Shown here: positions 1 through 10,147 of the stretch, piece by piece
Position numbering within the stretch: position 1 is the first letter of the stretch
Layout of the letters: each line of letters starts with the position of its first letter
From: Gracilaria domingensis
Lineage: Eukaryota > Rhodophyta > Florideophyceae > Gracilariales > Gracilariaceae
Direction of reading: 5' to 3'
Assembly: GCA_022539475.1 (NCBI GenBank)
Contig: VCMS01000282.1
Span: forward strand, 1 to 64,000
DNA length: 64,000 nt
Made by a program: the position numbers and the translations under genes
The notes under the pieces: model-generated
Database searches by the model: none
Told to the model about the DNA's origin: nothing
Seen by the model: the letters and a program-made list of their open reading frames with translations, nothing else

Positions 1-40
1 GCTCATGAAATTTGATCCTATCAATTCGTACATTAAGTGA

Positions 41-186
41 AACCTGTACCCACCTTATAACCCTAATATGAAACAAAATCTCTACCCCTGCAAAAGCCCC
101 TAAAATCAGGGTTCTTTTTCAAATCTGTACCCACCCAAAACCCCTAAAATCGCACCCCGCTAAAAAAACCTCTAAAATCTGGGTAC
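41..186. repeat. Degenerate ~75-bp repeat, two tandem copies
   Basis: Two loosely similar units (about 41-118 and 121-186) each start near 'tgtacccacc' and contain 'cccctaaaatc' followed by a 'gggt' run. A third, better matching unit lies at 39006-39081. No coding frame is visible. The family is not recognised; it may be the end of a dispersed non-coding repeat. Confidence 0.5.
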
Positions 187-407
187 CTTGATGCCTTCCA
201 GAGGCAACATTTGCTGACACGTGTATTTGGATTTTAGGCAAAAATCTATGCGAAGGGTACAGATCACCGATTAATATACCATTACGTCCAGAGTGATAAA
301 GCTTACCCCTTCGAAAACCCTTCGAAGCATATAGAGCGCAAATTCTTCGAGTTTCTATGAACGAATCCGTTCTTGGTCCATACCGTGTATTATCGCTTTG
401 CAGAGAA
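187..407. other. Spacer before element A
   Basis: Non-coding sequence without a supported gene. It is the left flank of the site into which element A inserted; the same locus resumes at 10450. Confidence 0.5.
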
Positions 408-412
408 GTACA

Positions 413-2321
413 TGTGGCCCGTCAAACGGTACACGGACAGGTGTGCGTGTCTACACTCCTGCGTTGTGCCCAACGCAGCGGTAATACAGAATATAGTTTA
501 AAAATGCTTTATTATAGTTAATCCTATCTTAGGTTTAGTTAGTTTTCTACGCAGAATCTACCTTGCGTGTGGCCAGGAGGCGCCGCACTACAAGCAGGGC
601 GACATGAGATTGTCTACTTAAGTGGCAGAGAGCGCTCCAACGCTGACCACCCGACCTCATCGGCTGTCAATTGCCAAATTCGTGGTCACCCACAGGAGGC
701 GCCTGCGCTTGCGCAAATACACGTGCATTCCACGCTGTGTACTGCGTTGCGTAGGCGCCCCCTGTGGCGGCATATGCGCTTAAAGTATCTACCACCTACG
801 CCTCTTATAGGCTAGTACGGTAGATACAACGCATCCATTGGCCAAGCCAACCGTACCGTCGATTCCCGCCTGGAATCGACGGTGCGGTTGTGCATAAAAG
901 GGCCGGAGCAGTCGCCTCCGACTCAACTCCGGCCAGACCACTTCCCTTCGACGACCTTCCCCCTACCCCACCACAACCTTCCAACCTCTCTCCTTTTCCC
1001 TTTGTCGTCCTCAACCTTTCCTCATCCCCTACTTCTCTCTCTACTTCTCCCCTTGGCGGCCTGGTCTCACCGCCCTCCCTCGCTCACTGCCACTCACACT
1101 GACCCTCTGTCTGGGCTCGTCCTGTGTGAGTAGGCAAAGCGTCTGCACCACCCTTCCATTGGGTTAGCCTTGTGCAGGCGTGACTCTGCCTTTCATTATC
1201 CGCTTTGTTTGGCCTTTCTTGTCTCTTTTGTTCCCTTCGTTGGTTTCTTTCGCTGTTGTTGGTCTATCTGCCATTCTGTCTTGCCTGAACTACCGTTGTT
1301 GTTGTCATCTTCGTTTTTTCCCCGTTTCTTGCTGTTTGGCGGCCTTCTGCTGCCTGCATCCGTTCTATTGCTTCCCGTTTCGGCCTTGGTCCCTGGTTTT
1401 GCTGGTTCTTTCGCGTTGCGATTCTGTTCCTCACATAGTGTTGCTTTGCACCTGTTGTTGCTAGACGCACTGTGTGATACAGCGTAAGGTTGTCCTTAAC
1501 CTACGGCCCTGAGGCAATCGTTCAAGAGTAAGTTGTCTACAGCTACTCTTTTGGCATTTTGTGTGACTACTAACGTTTCGTTTGTTTCACATCAAGTGCC
1601 AAGGTCTATCGTTTCATCAGCGAGTATTCGTCCGTGGTCGATCCGGACGAGCGTATAGAAGAAGTCCCCGATCCCGTTCCTCAGATAAAGAAGTCGGCTG
1701 TTCAGCCTCTTGACGGCCACGCGAGCGCCACATCTTTCGTGTAGCCCACCAAAGGAGAAGCGCCGTCGTAACCCCCCGCCACGTAAGCAAATCCTAAAGC
1801 GCTGCCGCGTCTGCGACATTAAGGTTCAGAGTCAACGCCAGCTTGAAGTTCACCAAGCAGGCCGACGCCATCGTAGAGCCGTACGTCGCGCCAACTACAC
1901 CGAGCAGGACATCCACTGCGAGGTTTGTGACATCAAGTTCTCCGAAGCTCACGATCTGCGTGTGCACTACAGAAGCCGTCGCCATCGTGCGACCCTTAGG
2001 AAGAAGAACAATACTATCTATTAGAGCACAGGTCTCTCTTTTCATTGTCCAGTTGTGACACATTTCTATTCATATCTCATTACATATATTATCCTTGTTT
2101 GTTCTTCTTTATCTTCTCGCCTATCGTTTGGTATCCCTCTTCTGTTCTTGTGTTCGTGCTTTGTTGTTTGGCTTCTGCCGCACTCTATCTACGTAAGCTT
2201 ATATTTGGCTAGTGCTTCTTCGTCCGATTGGACTGGTACTCTACGAGAGCAAACTTTATTTTCATTGTTTTTGCCCCCTTTGGCTGTAACCGCCGGCGCC
2301 ATCACAAAAATGGCGTTTTCA
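413..2321 (+). repeat. 5' LTR of element A
   Basis: 1909 bp, bounded by TG...CA, and matching 8532-10444 almost base for base. A TATA-like 'tgcataaaag' at 891-900 suggests transcription starts near 920-930, which leaves about 1.4 kb of the LTR downstream of the start. That is exceptionally long for R plus U5, and this part holds the zinc-finger reading frame. Confidence 0.92.
855..900 (+). promoter_or_regulatory. LTR promoter: 12-bp hairpin plus TATA box
   Basis: A perfect 12-bp inverted repeat with a 5-base loop (855-866 / 872-883, arms 'accgtcgattcc') lies 8-10 bases ahead of a TATA-like 'gcataaaag' at 892-900. A second, 9-bp inverted repeat (785-793 / 819-827) and an inverted CCAAT box lie just upstream. 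The arrangement fits the core promoter of the element. The palindromes may be sites for a dimeric factor; that is inference. Confidence 0.6.
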
Positions 2322-5287
2322 TGGTACTCTCGCCGAGGTGCCCTTGGCCCCGATACTATGGACACCTCGACGCCTCTCTTCGACGGATACAATTCCGATG
2401 TTCGTCGATTTCTCTTTTCTTCGAGAACGTTGCCACCCGTGGAAAGCCTGATGAGGAGCGTTCCTCCGAAATCTTGGGCTTCCTAAGTGGTGACGCCTTC
2501 GATCATTATTATAATAATTTCTCTGTAGATGGCGTGCTCACCCCGAACGCGGCCAACTACATATCAGTTAAGAAGTCCCTGCTCGATCGCTTTGGCGCTG
2601 CTGAGGAACCCGAGGAGTACATCCGAGAAGCTGTGACTGCCCGTTTGGACTACGGTGATCTCCTTGGTTCCCTCCAGCGCATGGACGCTTGCTTCGACAA
2701 GGCCGAGTTCAACGCGAAGGCCAAGTTCGGCCTTCTCCGTAAAGCGGTTATGGAGTACGCAGACCTAGCTCAGTTTGTGATATTCCGCGGAGCAAGCGAC
2801 TATAAGTCGTTGAAAGACCTCATCAAATCCTTTGTGGCCGGCAAAAAGGCCCTCGGAGCAGGTGGTTCACTGGCGTTTATGCCTCCTCCGAAGAAAGTGT
2901 TACAAAGGAGGCCCGTCGACCCTTCTGATAGGGATCCCACTGCAGACAAGGTGGATCAGCTAGCTAGTCAGCTTGCAGAACTCACTCTCTTGATGAAGAA
3001 GAAGTCAGGACCACCTCCGAAGGCTGATGGAGAGCAAGTTTGTGGCTACTGTCAGAAGCCTGGTCACTTTTCTACTCGCTGTCCACAGAATCCGCATCGC
3101 GATACGCGTTGTGGGGGTTGTGGAAAGATGGGACATTCCATCGCAACGTGTTGGAAGCGCCATTCGGAAAAGAAGGTCCGTTTCGATGCCGAAAATCAGA
3201 AAGAAATCCCGGAAGTTCCCAGACCCAACCAAGTTTCTGTAGTCACCGAGGATGACGTTCAGGATCGCGAGACTGTAGCGATGGCCAAACGAGCCGCTGA
3301 TGGCGCCCCATTGCCAAAGCAGGCCCGCCTGGAACATCGGGTTGGTGTCAAGGAGCTTCTGAACCCAGCAAGCGACACCCCATTTCGCTTGATTCGCTCA
3401 GCTACGCGTAATCGATCCGGGAAGCCTAAGAAGGCCTCCACAAAGAAGCTCTCTGGTAAGTCAATGCTCCAGGAGCACGCCGGAAAGTATAACGTAATGG
3501 AGGAGCTCGCGAATGCCCCGACCGGGCTCACATTCGGTCAACTCATTCGCGGGGACGCCGATGCGGCCAAGAAAGATCTGCGTCGAATCATCTCTGGCCG
3601 TTCAACGACCAGAAAGGTCAATGCGACCCAGGTCGAGCGTGAAAACTCTCGTCTTAAGGTTGTGCCTATTACAGTCTATGGGACCATGACCCAAGCCCTC
3701 TTGGACTCTGGCGCTGTCCCGAATCTAATTTCAGCAGAACTAGCGGACCATCTGCTACTGACACCGAACCCCACTGAAAGGACGATTAAAGTAGCTGATG
3801 GCAATGTTGCCCGCATTCGTGGTACTCTAGAGGGCGTTCCTGTAAGGTTCGATGACCTCCGAGTATCCCTCGAGTTTCTTGTTATCGAGAAGCCCCCCTT
3901 CGATGTAATCATCGGGAACCCCACGCTAGAAAAGCTGCATGCCTGTATCGATCTTGGTACACAAGAAGTCACCATGAGTTACAACAAGAAGCACGTCGTT
4001 ATAGGACTCGACTCCGATCGTTCCGGATTAGAAGCATTTGTCCCGTTGTCTGAGACAGATAGCGAAGATTTCACGTCAGACTCTGATGCTATCCCGTCTG
4101 ACTCTGAAGATGAGTCGGAGGACTTTGCTAACCTCCCCCTTCCAAAGCAGCGAACAACTGGTGGCGCCGAAGTGACCCTAGTGGCAGTAATGGAAAGGGA
4201 TGGGGACGCAGGATCCCAGGATGGCGAAGAGGAGAACGATGGTGAGGAAGAACCCGCCAATGTGACAGCGCAGCCCACCCAAGCCGGGCCGTTCGAAGGA
4301 CCTCAAGTATCTGACCAAGCCCGTCGACCGACTCAGGCTGAAGATTCCAACGGCCCTAACTTCACCTGGCGTACCATCGGGACTCAGATCCATCTGGATA
4401 GTTTGACCGCGGAGCGTGGGGAGAACCCTCATGCAAATAATATGCATATTGCCGGACCCGATGGCCCACAAATTCCTCCAGAGGGAGAAAGGGTGGCAGT
4501 CGGACCAGCACTGCGTCAGCAATCCCAGCTGATCTCCCAGTATGATGATGACGAGGATCGACGATTCGAAGACGCGGAGGAAGAAGTGCAGGCAGATCCC
4601 CCTGTCGAAGAAAGGTCCGGACCCAATCCCTCCTCCTTCCAGAGCGAGTCTACGGATACCAGCGTACAGCCAGAAGATGTGAATGTCGTGATTCCTACAA
4701 GTATTGCACCCAGAGCTAATAACGCCAGCGAGGACAGTGAAGTCCGGCCTCCTGACGATGGGCCCGTAGGTGAAAGCCCGGCGGAGTTCCCAGACGGTAG
4801 TGACGATGAGGACGACTCCTCACCGGAGGAAGTAGACCTCATTGGCTCACCACTCTACCGCGACTCTGACCTTACCATCCCGATCAGAGACGAAGTAGTT
4901 CTGCTTCCTTTAGCCGAAGGACAGTCAGTTACTGACTTCTTGGACGTGCGGGTTCAATTGCGACATCCAGTACCGTCACCCGCGCGTCCCCCTCATCTAG
5001 AAGCACAGAACTTACCGCTCAACCGCGTAGGAATGCTGGAGGACGACGACTCCGGCGGTTATGTCATATCATTTGAAGAAGAACTACCTCCGGACGAAAT
5101 CGACGCCCGGACCCCGGGAGATGATGAACATTCACAAGACCCAAGCCGCGACGAAGAAGTTGTGGCCGAGCCTACGTGCCCAGCGCAAGACATTGAGTAT
5201 TCTCTGCAAGATCCAATTGCGCAAGATTCACTCGGTCGCACGCTCGACCGACGTGATTACCCCCCCACACCAACAAGGAGGAGGTGA
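2228..5287 (+). CDS. gag: Element A Gag-protease region (fossil)
   Basis: Long frame of the element's structural protein, beginning within or just after the 5' LTR. It has a capsid-like N-terminal part, two nucleocapsid zinc knuckles of the form CX2CX4HX4C (CGYCQKPGHFSTRC and a second one starting CGGCGKMGH), and a retropepsin-like site LLDSGAVPNLIS. A long, strongly acidic Ser/Glu/Asp-rich stretch of about 400 residues then runs to the end and is unusual for Gag. The Pol frame overlaps the end by four bases in the -1 phase. In life the protein would form the virus-like particle and carry the protease. The region looks close to whole; the exact N-terminus is uncertain. Confidence 0.8.
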   Translation: MDWYSTRANFIFIVFAPFGCNRRRHHKNGVFMVLSPRCPWPRYYGHLDASLRRIQFRCSSISLFFENVATRGKPDEERSSEILGFLSGDAFDHYYNNFSVDGVLTPNAANYISVKKSLLDRFGAAEEPEEYIREAVTARLDYGDLLGSLQRMDACFDKAEFNAKAKFGLLRKAVMEYADLAQFVIFRGASDYKSLKDLIKSFVAGKKALGAGGSLAFMPPPKKVLQRRPVDPSDRDPTADKVDQLASQLAELTLLMKKKSGPPPKADGEQVCGYCQKPGHFSTRCPQNPHRDTRCGGCGKMGHSIATCWKRHSEKKVRFDAENQKEIPEVPRPNQVSVVTEDDVQDRETVAMAKRAADGAPLPKQARLEHRVGVKELLNPASDTPFRLIRSATRNRSGKPKKASTKKLSGKSMLQEHAGKYNVMEELANAPTGLTFGQLIRGDADAAKKDLRRIISGRSTTRKVNATQVERENSRLKVVPITVYGTMTQALLDSGAVPNLISAELADHLLLTPNPTERTIKVADGNVARIRGTLEGVPVRFDDLRVSLEFLVIEKPPFDVIIGNPTLEKLHACIDLGTQEVTMSYNKKHVVIGLDSDRSGLEAFVPLSETDSEDFTSDSDAIPSDSEDESEDFANLPLPKQRTTGGAEVTLVAVMERDGDAGSQDGEEENDGEEEPANVTAQPTQAGPFEGPQVSDQARRPTQAEDSNGPNFTWRTIGTQIHLDSLTAERGENPHANNMHIAGPDGPQIPPEGERVAVGPALRQQSQLISQYDDDEDRRFEDAEEEVQADPPVEERSGPNPSSFQSESTDTSVQPEDVNVVIPTSIAPRANNASEDSEVRPPDDGPVGESPAEFPDGSDDEDDSSPEEVDLIGSPLYRDSDLTIPIRDEVVLLPLAEGQSVTDFLDVRVQLRHPVPSPARPPHLEAQNLPLNRVGMLEDDDSGGYVISFEEELPPDEIDARTPGDDEHSQDPSRDEEVVAEPTCPAQDIEYSLQDPIAQDSLGRTLDRRDYPPTPTRRR

Positions 5288-8200
5288 TTCTAGAACGGAT
5301 CTCTCATCTCCCAAGGGATAGACGGGTGGACCTCCTCGCTGTTCTGGATAACTTGAATGTCATAGCATGGTCCTTGTATGATCTTAGGCCCTCTGACGTG
5401 CCGGTAACGCACAGGTTTGACCTCAGTGTCGAGACCCCAATTCATTCGAAGGTCCGAAGGCTACCCCCAAAGCATGACGACGTTGTTCGGAAAGAGGTCG
5501 ACAAAATGTTGTCCGCCGGGATCATCAAGCCGTCCACCTCTCCTTGGTCCTTCCCAGTTGTCATCGCACATAAGAAGGATGGAAAGCCCCGGTTCTGTGT
5601 CGACTATCGGGGTCTGAACCAGGTCATGACGCCCGACAGGTGGCCCCTGCCAAACATGGAACAGATTTTTGACGATTTGGGTGGTTGTTCGTTCTTCACG
5701 ACCCTAGACCTTTTCTCCGGATACTGGCAGGTGCGCATGGCCCCTGACTGCAAAGAAATGACGACTTTCGTTTGTCGTCAGGGAACCTTCCAGTTTGAAG
5801 TCATGCCTTTTGGTCTCATGAATGCCCCAGCCACGTTTCAAAGAATGATGGACGCGGTCCTTCATGGGGTGGAGTTTGCTCGCGTCTATATAGACGACGT
5901 TGTCATCTTCTCGAGAAGCCTGGAAGAACATTTGTACCACCTAACCAGGGTGCTCGAGATCCTTGCAAGTCATGGTCTGAAGATAAAAATATCCAAATGT
6001 GATTTTGCACAACCCCGTATCAAACTGCTTGGTCACGTCATCAACAAGGAAGGCACTTCGGTTGATCAAGACAAGATCGACGTCATCCAAAAGGCCCCCG
6101 AACCATCGACGGTAACCGAGCTCCGAAGTTTTCTCGGTCTAGCCAGTTATTATCGAAGGTTCATAAAGGATTTCGCAGATACGTCAGCAGTATTGCATGC
6201 TGCCACTACAGGGAAGGGAAAGCTGAATTTCACCAATGAGATGAAGACAGCGTTTAATGATCTAAAGGGAAAGTTAGTATCCCCGCCGGTCTTAGCATTT
6301 CCCGACTTTGAGAAGCCTTTTAGAGTTGAAACCGATGCTTCTTCAGTCGCGCTTGGTGCCGTTCTGTCACAAAAGAAAGAGGACGGAATGTATCACCCAA
6401 TTCAATTTGCCAGTCGCACGCTTAATGCCGCCGAGCGAAAGTATTCTACTTGCGAGAAAGAGGCCCTAGCCGTGGTCTTTGCCTTGAAGAAGTTTCGCAT
6501 GTATCTACTCGGAGGTCTCCCCTTTGAGCTTGTTACGGACCACCAAGCTCTGAAGTATGCATTCCAAAAGAAGGACATTCACGGGCGCCTAGCCCGATGG
6601 ATGGACCTGCTAGCGGAATACGAGTTCGTTATAGTCTATAGATCTGGCGATAAGAATCGGGCTGCCGACTATCTCTCTCGCTTTGCCGTTGGGGATCCAC
6701 CGGAGCCGGATGATGACGTGTCTGTTGTACTGAATGCAACGGACGAGGTCTATGACTTGGAGCCCTTCTGCGCGCACATCAAGTCGTACCTTGCCGCCTT
6801 TTCTTTTCCTGAAGAAGACCCTAAGATCCGCGCTTTGGTTAAGAGGAATGCGAAGAAGTTCTTCCTTTGGGAAGGTCTTCTCTATCGCCGTACCAAGAAA
6901 GGATTAAGAGTGGTACCCTCTGTAAGCAAGCGCCGTGGCATCCTCTCATCCTTTCATGATGACATAGGACATTGGGACTTGGAGGCTACTAAGGATCTGG
7001 TCCAGTTCCGATTCTGGTGGCCTGGAATGTACCCCGACATCGTTTCATATGTTCGCAGTTGTGATGGGTGTCAGTTCACAACACCCCTGCTTAAGTACCG
7101 GCCAGGACAAAGAGCCCCATTGACTGGTCTATTTCATACATTCTCTGTGGACTTCGCCGGTCCTCTTCCGGCTACCAGGAATGGCAACCGTTTTGCTCTG
7201 ATTGGTGTAGAACACATAACAGGATGGCCTATTGCCGCGGCCTACGGTAATCAGACCTCTACCACCGTCATTCACTTTGTTCGATCTCAGATCGTTTCCC
7301 CGTTTGGTTCCCCGCTGACGATCGTGTCCGACAACTTCAGTTCCTTCAAAGCCAAGGCAGTCGAAGCATACATGGAAAGTAAGAAGATATCCCTCAAGCC
7401 CACCATGGCCTATGCCCCTATGTCTAATGGCCGGGCTGAAAGAATGGTTGGAACCATCAAGAAATCGATTGCCAAAACAATCTTCAATAAGGGACAAGAA
7501 TGGGATGAAGCTCTCGAGCAGATAATTTACGGATACAGGAGGCGCCGGCTGGGTGGCGGGTTTTCTCCTTTTGAGCTCATGTATGGCACGGTCCCACGGA
7601 TGAGCTCAGACGACCTACCCCCTCTCATCGTAGATCCAACCCCCACTAATCGTCATCATGAACTACTTGCAAATTCCGCAGGCAGAGCTTCCAGAGTTCT
7701 ATCTCAACCCAATCGACAAGACGACCCCAAGTCCGGGCACCGGTTCAACGTCGGTGATGAGGTCTTGGTGATACATGGGAAGGCTCTGAATCCCAACGTG
7801 AAATGGCCTGCCTTTCAGTCAAAATTCTACGGACCCTGTAAGGTGGTTAAGGCCAGGCACCCCCGATATGTCCTAGTGTCCCCTCATAATCGTTACACTA
7901 GAGAAGGGGTCCACGCCCGCCGGCTCAAGCGGTATCATCGCCGACCAGTTCATCTGCAGGACGAGGTGGTAGCCACTATTACGGAAGGCGAAGACACCCC
8001 TGTCCCATATCCCACTCAGATCACTGTAATGCCACTCCGCGTTGACTACAATATCCTCACTGCACCCCACCTCTCGTGTCACTTTATCATTGGAGGGAAA
8101 AGCATACATTCATGGCTTAGCCCTTTGAACGTCTCTATCCCAGAGGTGGAAAGGGTTACCTGGACGCTGACGCATGCCTCACTCGCCCTGTTCTCAATCT

Positions 8201-8484
8201 CGGGCCCGTTCTTGAGTCGTAGAGGAGGATCTATCTTAAGAACATTATTTCGACGTGTGCACCAGAACTACGGCAGCAATATCGAGCCAGAATTCGCGGT
8301 ATATCTTTACCACCATGCAGTCTCCTTGCATGGGCATCTCCCAGAATCGCAATTCTACATACAAGAGACTCAGGACCATATTTCGCACTATGCTCGCACA
8401 GGAATCGCTCGGATACTCAGCTACACCCCCGACCCAGAGAAGCTAGCAGTACCCTTTCTCTTCCACTATACCACCGAGAATTAG
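5284..8484 (+). CDS. pol: Element A Pol: RT, RNase H, integrase (fossil)
   Basis: About 1066 residues in the -1 phase relative to Gag, overlapping its end, which fits the programmed -1 shift or reinitiation known in Ty3/gypsy elements. Seen in order: reverse transcriptase with the box YIDDVVIFS, RNase H beginning ETDASSVALGAVLSQ, the integrase HHCC zinc domain ending in SCDGCQ, and an integrase core with VDFAGPL and SDNFSSF. After the integrase there is an extra tail of roughly 150 residues (from about 8030) with no recognised domain; no chromodomain is visible. The frame looks whole. Confidence 0.88.
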   Translation: MILERISHLPRDRRVDLLAVLDNLNVIAWSLYDLRPSDVPVTHRFDLSVETPIHSKVRRLPPKHDDVVRKEVDKMLSAGIIKPSTSPWSFPVVIAHKKDGKPRFCVDYRGLNQVMTPDRWPLPNMEQIFDDLGGCSFFTTLDLFSGYWQVRMAPDCKEMTTFVCRQGTFQFEVMPFGLMNAPATFQRMMDAVLHGVEFARVYIDDVVIFSRSLEEHLYHLTRVLEILASHGLKIKISKCDFAQPRIKLLGHVINKEGTSVDQDKIDVIQKAPEPSTVTELRSFLGLASYYRRFIKDFADTSAVLHAATTGKGKLNFTNEMKTAFNDLKGKLVSPPVLAFPDFEKPFRVETDASSVALGAVLSQKKEDGMYHPIQFASRTLNAAERKYSTCEKEALAVVFALKKFRMYLLGGLPFELVTDHQALKYAFQKKDIHGRLARWMDLLAEYEFVIVYRSGDKNRAADYLSRFAVGDPPEPDDDVSVVLNATDEVYDLEPFCAHIKSYLAAFSFPEEDPKIRALVKRNAKKFFLWEGLLYRRTKKGLRVVPSVSKRRGILSSFHDDIGHWDLEATKDLVQFRFWWPGMYPDIVSYVRSCDGCQFTTPLLKYRPGQRAPLTGLFHTFSVDFAGPLPATRNGNRFALIGVEHITGWPIAAAYGNQTSTTVIHFVRSQIVSPFGSPLTIVSDNFSSFKAKAVEAYMESKKISLKPTMAYAPMSNGRAERMVGTIKKSIAKTIFNKGQEWDEALEQIIYGYRRRRLGGGFSPFELMYGTVPRMSSDDLPPLIVDPTPTNRHHELLANSAGRASRVLSQPNRQDDPKSGHRFNVGDEVLVIHGKALNPNVKWPAFQSKFYGPCKVVKARHPRYVLVSPHNRYTREGVHARRLKRYHRRPVHLQDEVVATITEGEDTPVPYPTQITVMPLRVDYNILTAPHLSCHFIIGGKSIHSWLSPLNVSIPEVERVTWTLTHASLALFSISGPFLSRRGGSILRTLFRRVHQNYGSNIEPEFAVYLYHHAVSLHGHLPESQFYIQETQDHISHYARTGIARILSYTPDPEKLAVPFLFHYTTEN

Positions 8485-8973
8485 CCCAGTACTTACGACG
8501 CCCGGCGTAGCGTCGTTTGGGTTTGGTGGTGTGTGGCCCGTCAAACGGTACACGGACAGGTGTGCGTGTCTACACTCCTGCGTTGTGCCCAACGCAGCGG
8601 TAATACAGAATATAGTTTAAAAATGCTTTATTATAGTTAATCCTATCTTAGGTTTAGTTAGTTTTCTACGCAGAATCTACCTTGCGTGTGGCCAGGAGGC
8701 GCCGCACTACAAGCAGGGCGACATGAGATTGTCTACTTAAGTGGCAGAGAGCGCTCCAACGCTGACCACCCGACCTCATCGGCTGTCAATTGCCAAATTC
8801 GTGGTCACCCACAGGAGGCGCCTGCGCTTGCGCAAATACACGTGCATTCCACGCTGTGTACTGCGTTGCGTAGGCGCCCCCTGTGGCGGCATATGCGCTT
8901 AAAGTATCTACCACCTACGCCTCTTATAGGCTAGTACGGTAGATACAACGCATCCATTGGCCAAGCCAACCGT

Positions 8974-9019
8974 ACCGTCGATTCCCGCCTGGAATCGACG
9001 GTGCGGTTGTGCATAAAAG
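8974..9019 (+). promoter_or_regulatory. LTR promoter copy in 3' LTR
   Basis: Identical copy of the 12-bp hairpin (8974-8985 / 8991-9002) and TATA-like box seen in the 5' LTR. In this position it could drive transcription outward into the host DNA beyond 10450. Confidence 0.55.
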
Positions 9020-9647
9020 GGCCGGAGCAGTCGCCTCCGACTCAACTCCGGCCAGACCACTTCCCTTCGACGACCTTCCCCCCTACCCCACCACAACCTT
9101 CCAACCTCTCTCCTTTTCCCTTTGTCGTCCTCAACCTTTCCTCATCCCCTACTTCTCTCTCTACTTCTCCCCTTGGCGGCCTGGTCTCACCGCCCTCCCT
9201 CGCTCACTGCCACTCACACTGACCCTCTGTCTGGGCTCGTCCTGTGTGAGTAGGCAAAGCGTCTGCACCACCCTTCCATTGGGTTAGCCTTGTGCAGGCG
9301 TGACTCTGCCTTTCATTATCCGCTTTGTTTGGCCTTTCTTGTCTCTTTTGTTCCCTTCGTTGGTTTCTTTCGCTGTTGTTGGTCTATCTGCCATTCTGTC
9401 TTGCCTGAACTACCGTTGTTGTTGTCATCTTCGTTTTTTCCCCGTTTCTTGCTGTTTGGCGGCCTTCTGCTGCCTGCATCCGTTCTATTGCTTCCCGTTT
9501 CGGCCTTGGTCCCTGGTTTTGCTGGTTCTTTCGCGTTGCGATTCTGTTCCTCACATAGTGTTGCTTTGCACCTGTTGTTGCTAGACGCACTGTGTGATAC
9601 AGCGTAAGGTTGTCCTTAACCTACGGCCCTGAGGCAATCGTTCAAGA

Positions 9648-9716
9648 GTAAGTTGTCTACAGCTACTCTTTTGGCATTTTGTGTGACTACTAACGTTTCG
9701 TTTGTTTCACATCAAG
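9648..9716 (+). other. Candidate intron in the LTR leader
   Basis: A consensus donor GTAAGT (9648-9653), a perfect branch-point heptamer TACTAAC (9688-9694), a pyrimidine-rich run and an AAG acceptor at 9716 lie in the right order and spacing for a ~69-bp intron, directly before the zinc-finger exon. The same signals occur in the 5' LTR (donor 1528-1533, branch site 1568-1574). Confidence 0.45.
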
Positions 9717-10147
9717 TGCCAAGGTCTATCGTTTCATCCAGCGAGTATTCGTCCGTGGTCGATCCGGACGAGCGTATAGAAGAAGTCCCCGATCCCGTTC
9801 CTCAGATAAAGAAGTCGGCTGTTCAGCCTCTTGACGGGCCACGCGAGCGCCACATCTTTCGTGTAGCCCACCAGAAGGAGAAGCGCCGTCGTAACCCCCC
9901 GCCACGTAAGCAAATCCTAAAGCGCTGCCGCGTCTGCGACATTAAGGTTCAGAGTCAACGCCAGCTTGAAGTTCACCAAGCAGGCCGACGCCATCGTAGA
10001 GCCGTACGTCGCGCCAACTACACCGAGCAGGACATCCACTGCGAGGTTTGTGACATCAAGTTCTCCGAAGCTCACGATCTGCGTGTGCACTACAGAAGCC
10101 GTCGCCATCGTGCGACCCTTAGGAAGAAAAACAATACTATCTATTAG
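9653..10147 (+). CDS. LTR-borne protein with two U1/JAZ-type zinc fingers
   Basis: Open frame wholly inside the 3' LTR of element A; the matching part of the 5' LTR (about 1710-2024) also encodes the finger region. Two fingers with exactly the same spacing CX2CX12HX5H occur about 30 residues apart, starting CRVCDIKV and CEVCDIKF, and are surrounded by Arg/Lys-rich stretches (KRRRNPPPRK, RRHRRAVRR). This spacing is that of matrin/U1-C/JAZ fingers, many of which bind structured or double-stranded RNA. The frame has no ATG near its beginning and follows candidate splice signals (9648-9716), so it may be a downstream exon. Its position downstream of the TATA box would place it in the 5' leader of the element RNA. 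A role in binding the element RNA is inference. Confidence 0.55.
   Translation: MSTATLLAFCVTTNVSFVSHQVPRSIVSSSEYSSVVDPDERIEEVPDPVPQIKKSAVQPLDGPRERHIFRVAHQKEKRRRNPPPRKQILKRCRVCDIKVQSQRQLEVHQAGRRHRRAVRRANYTEQDIHCEVCDIKFSEAHDLRVHYRSRRHRATLRKKNNTIY

Noticed and set aside
1170-1487. Leu/Phe/Cys-rich ORFs in the LTR leader (also 9290-9607)
   Set aside because: Pyrimidine-rich DNA yields such frames; there are no conserved motifs, unlike the zinc-finger frame.
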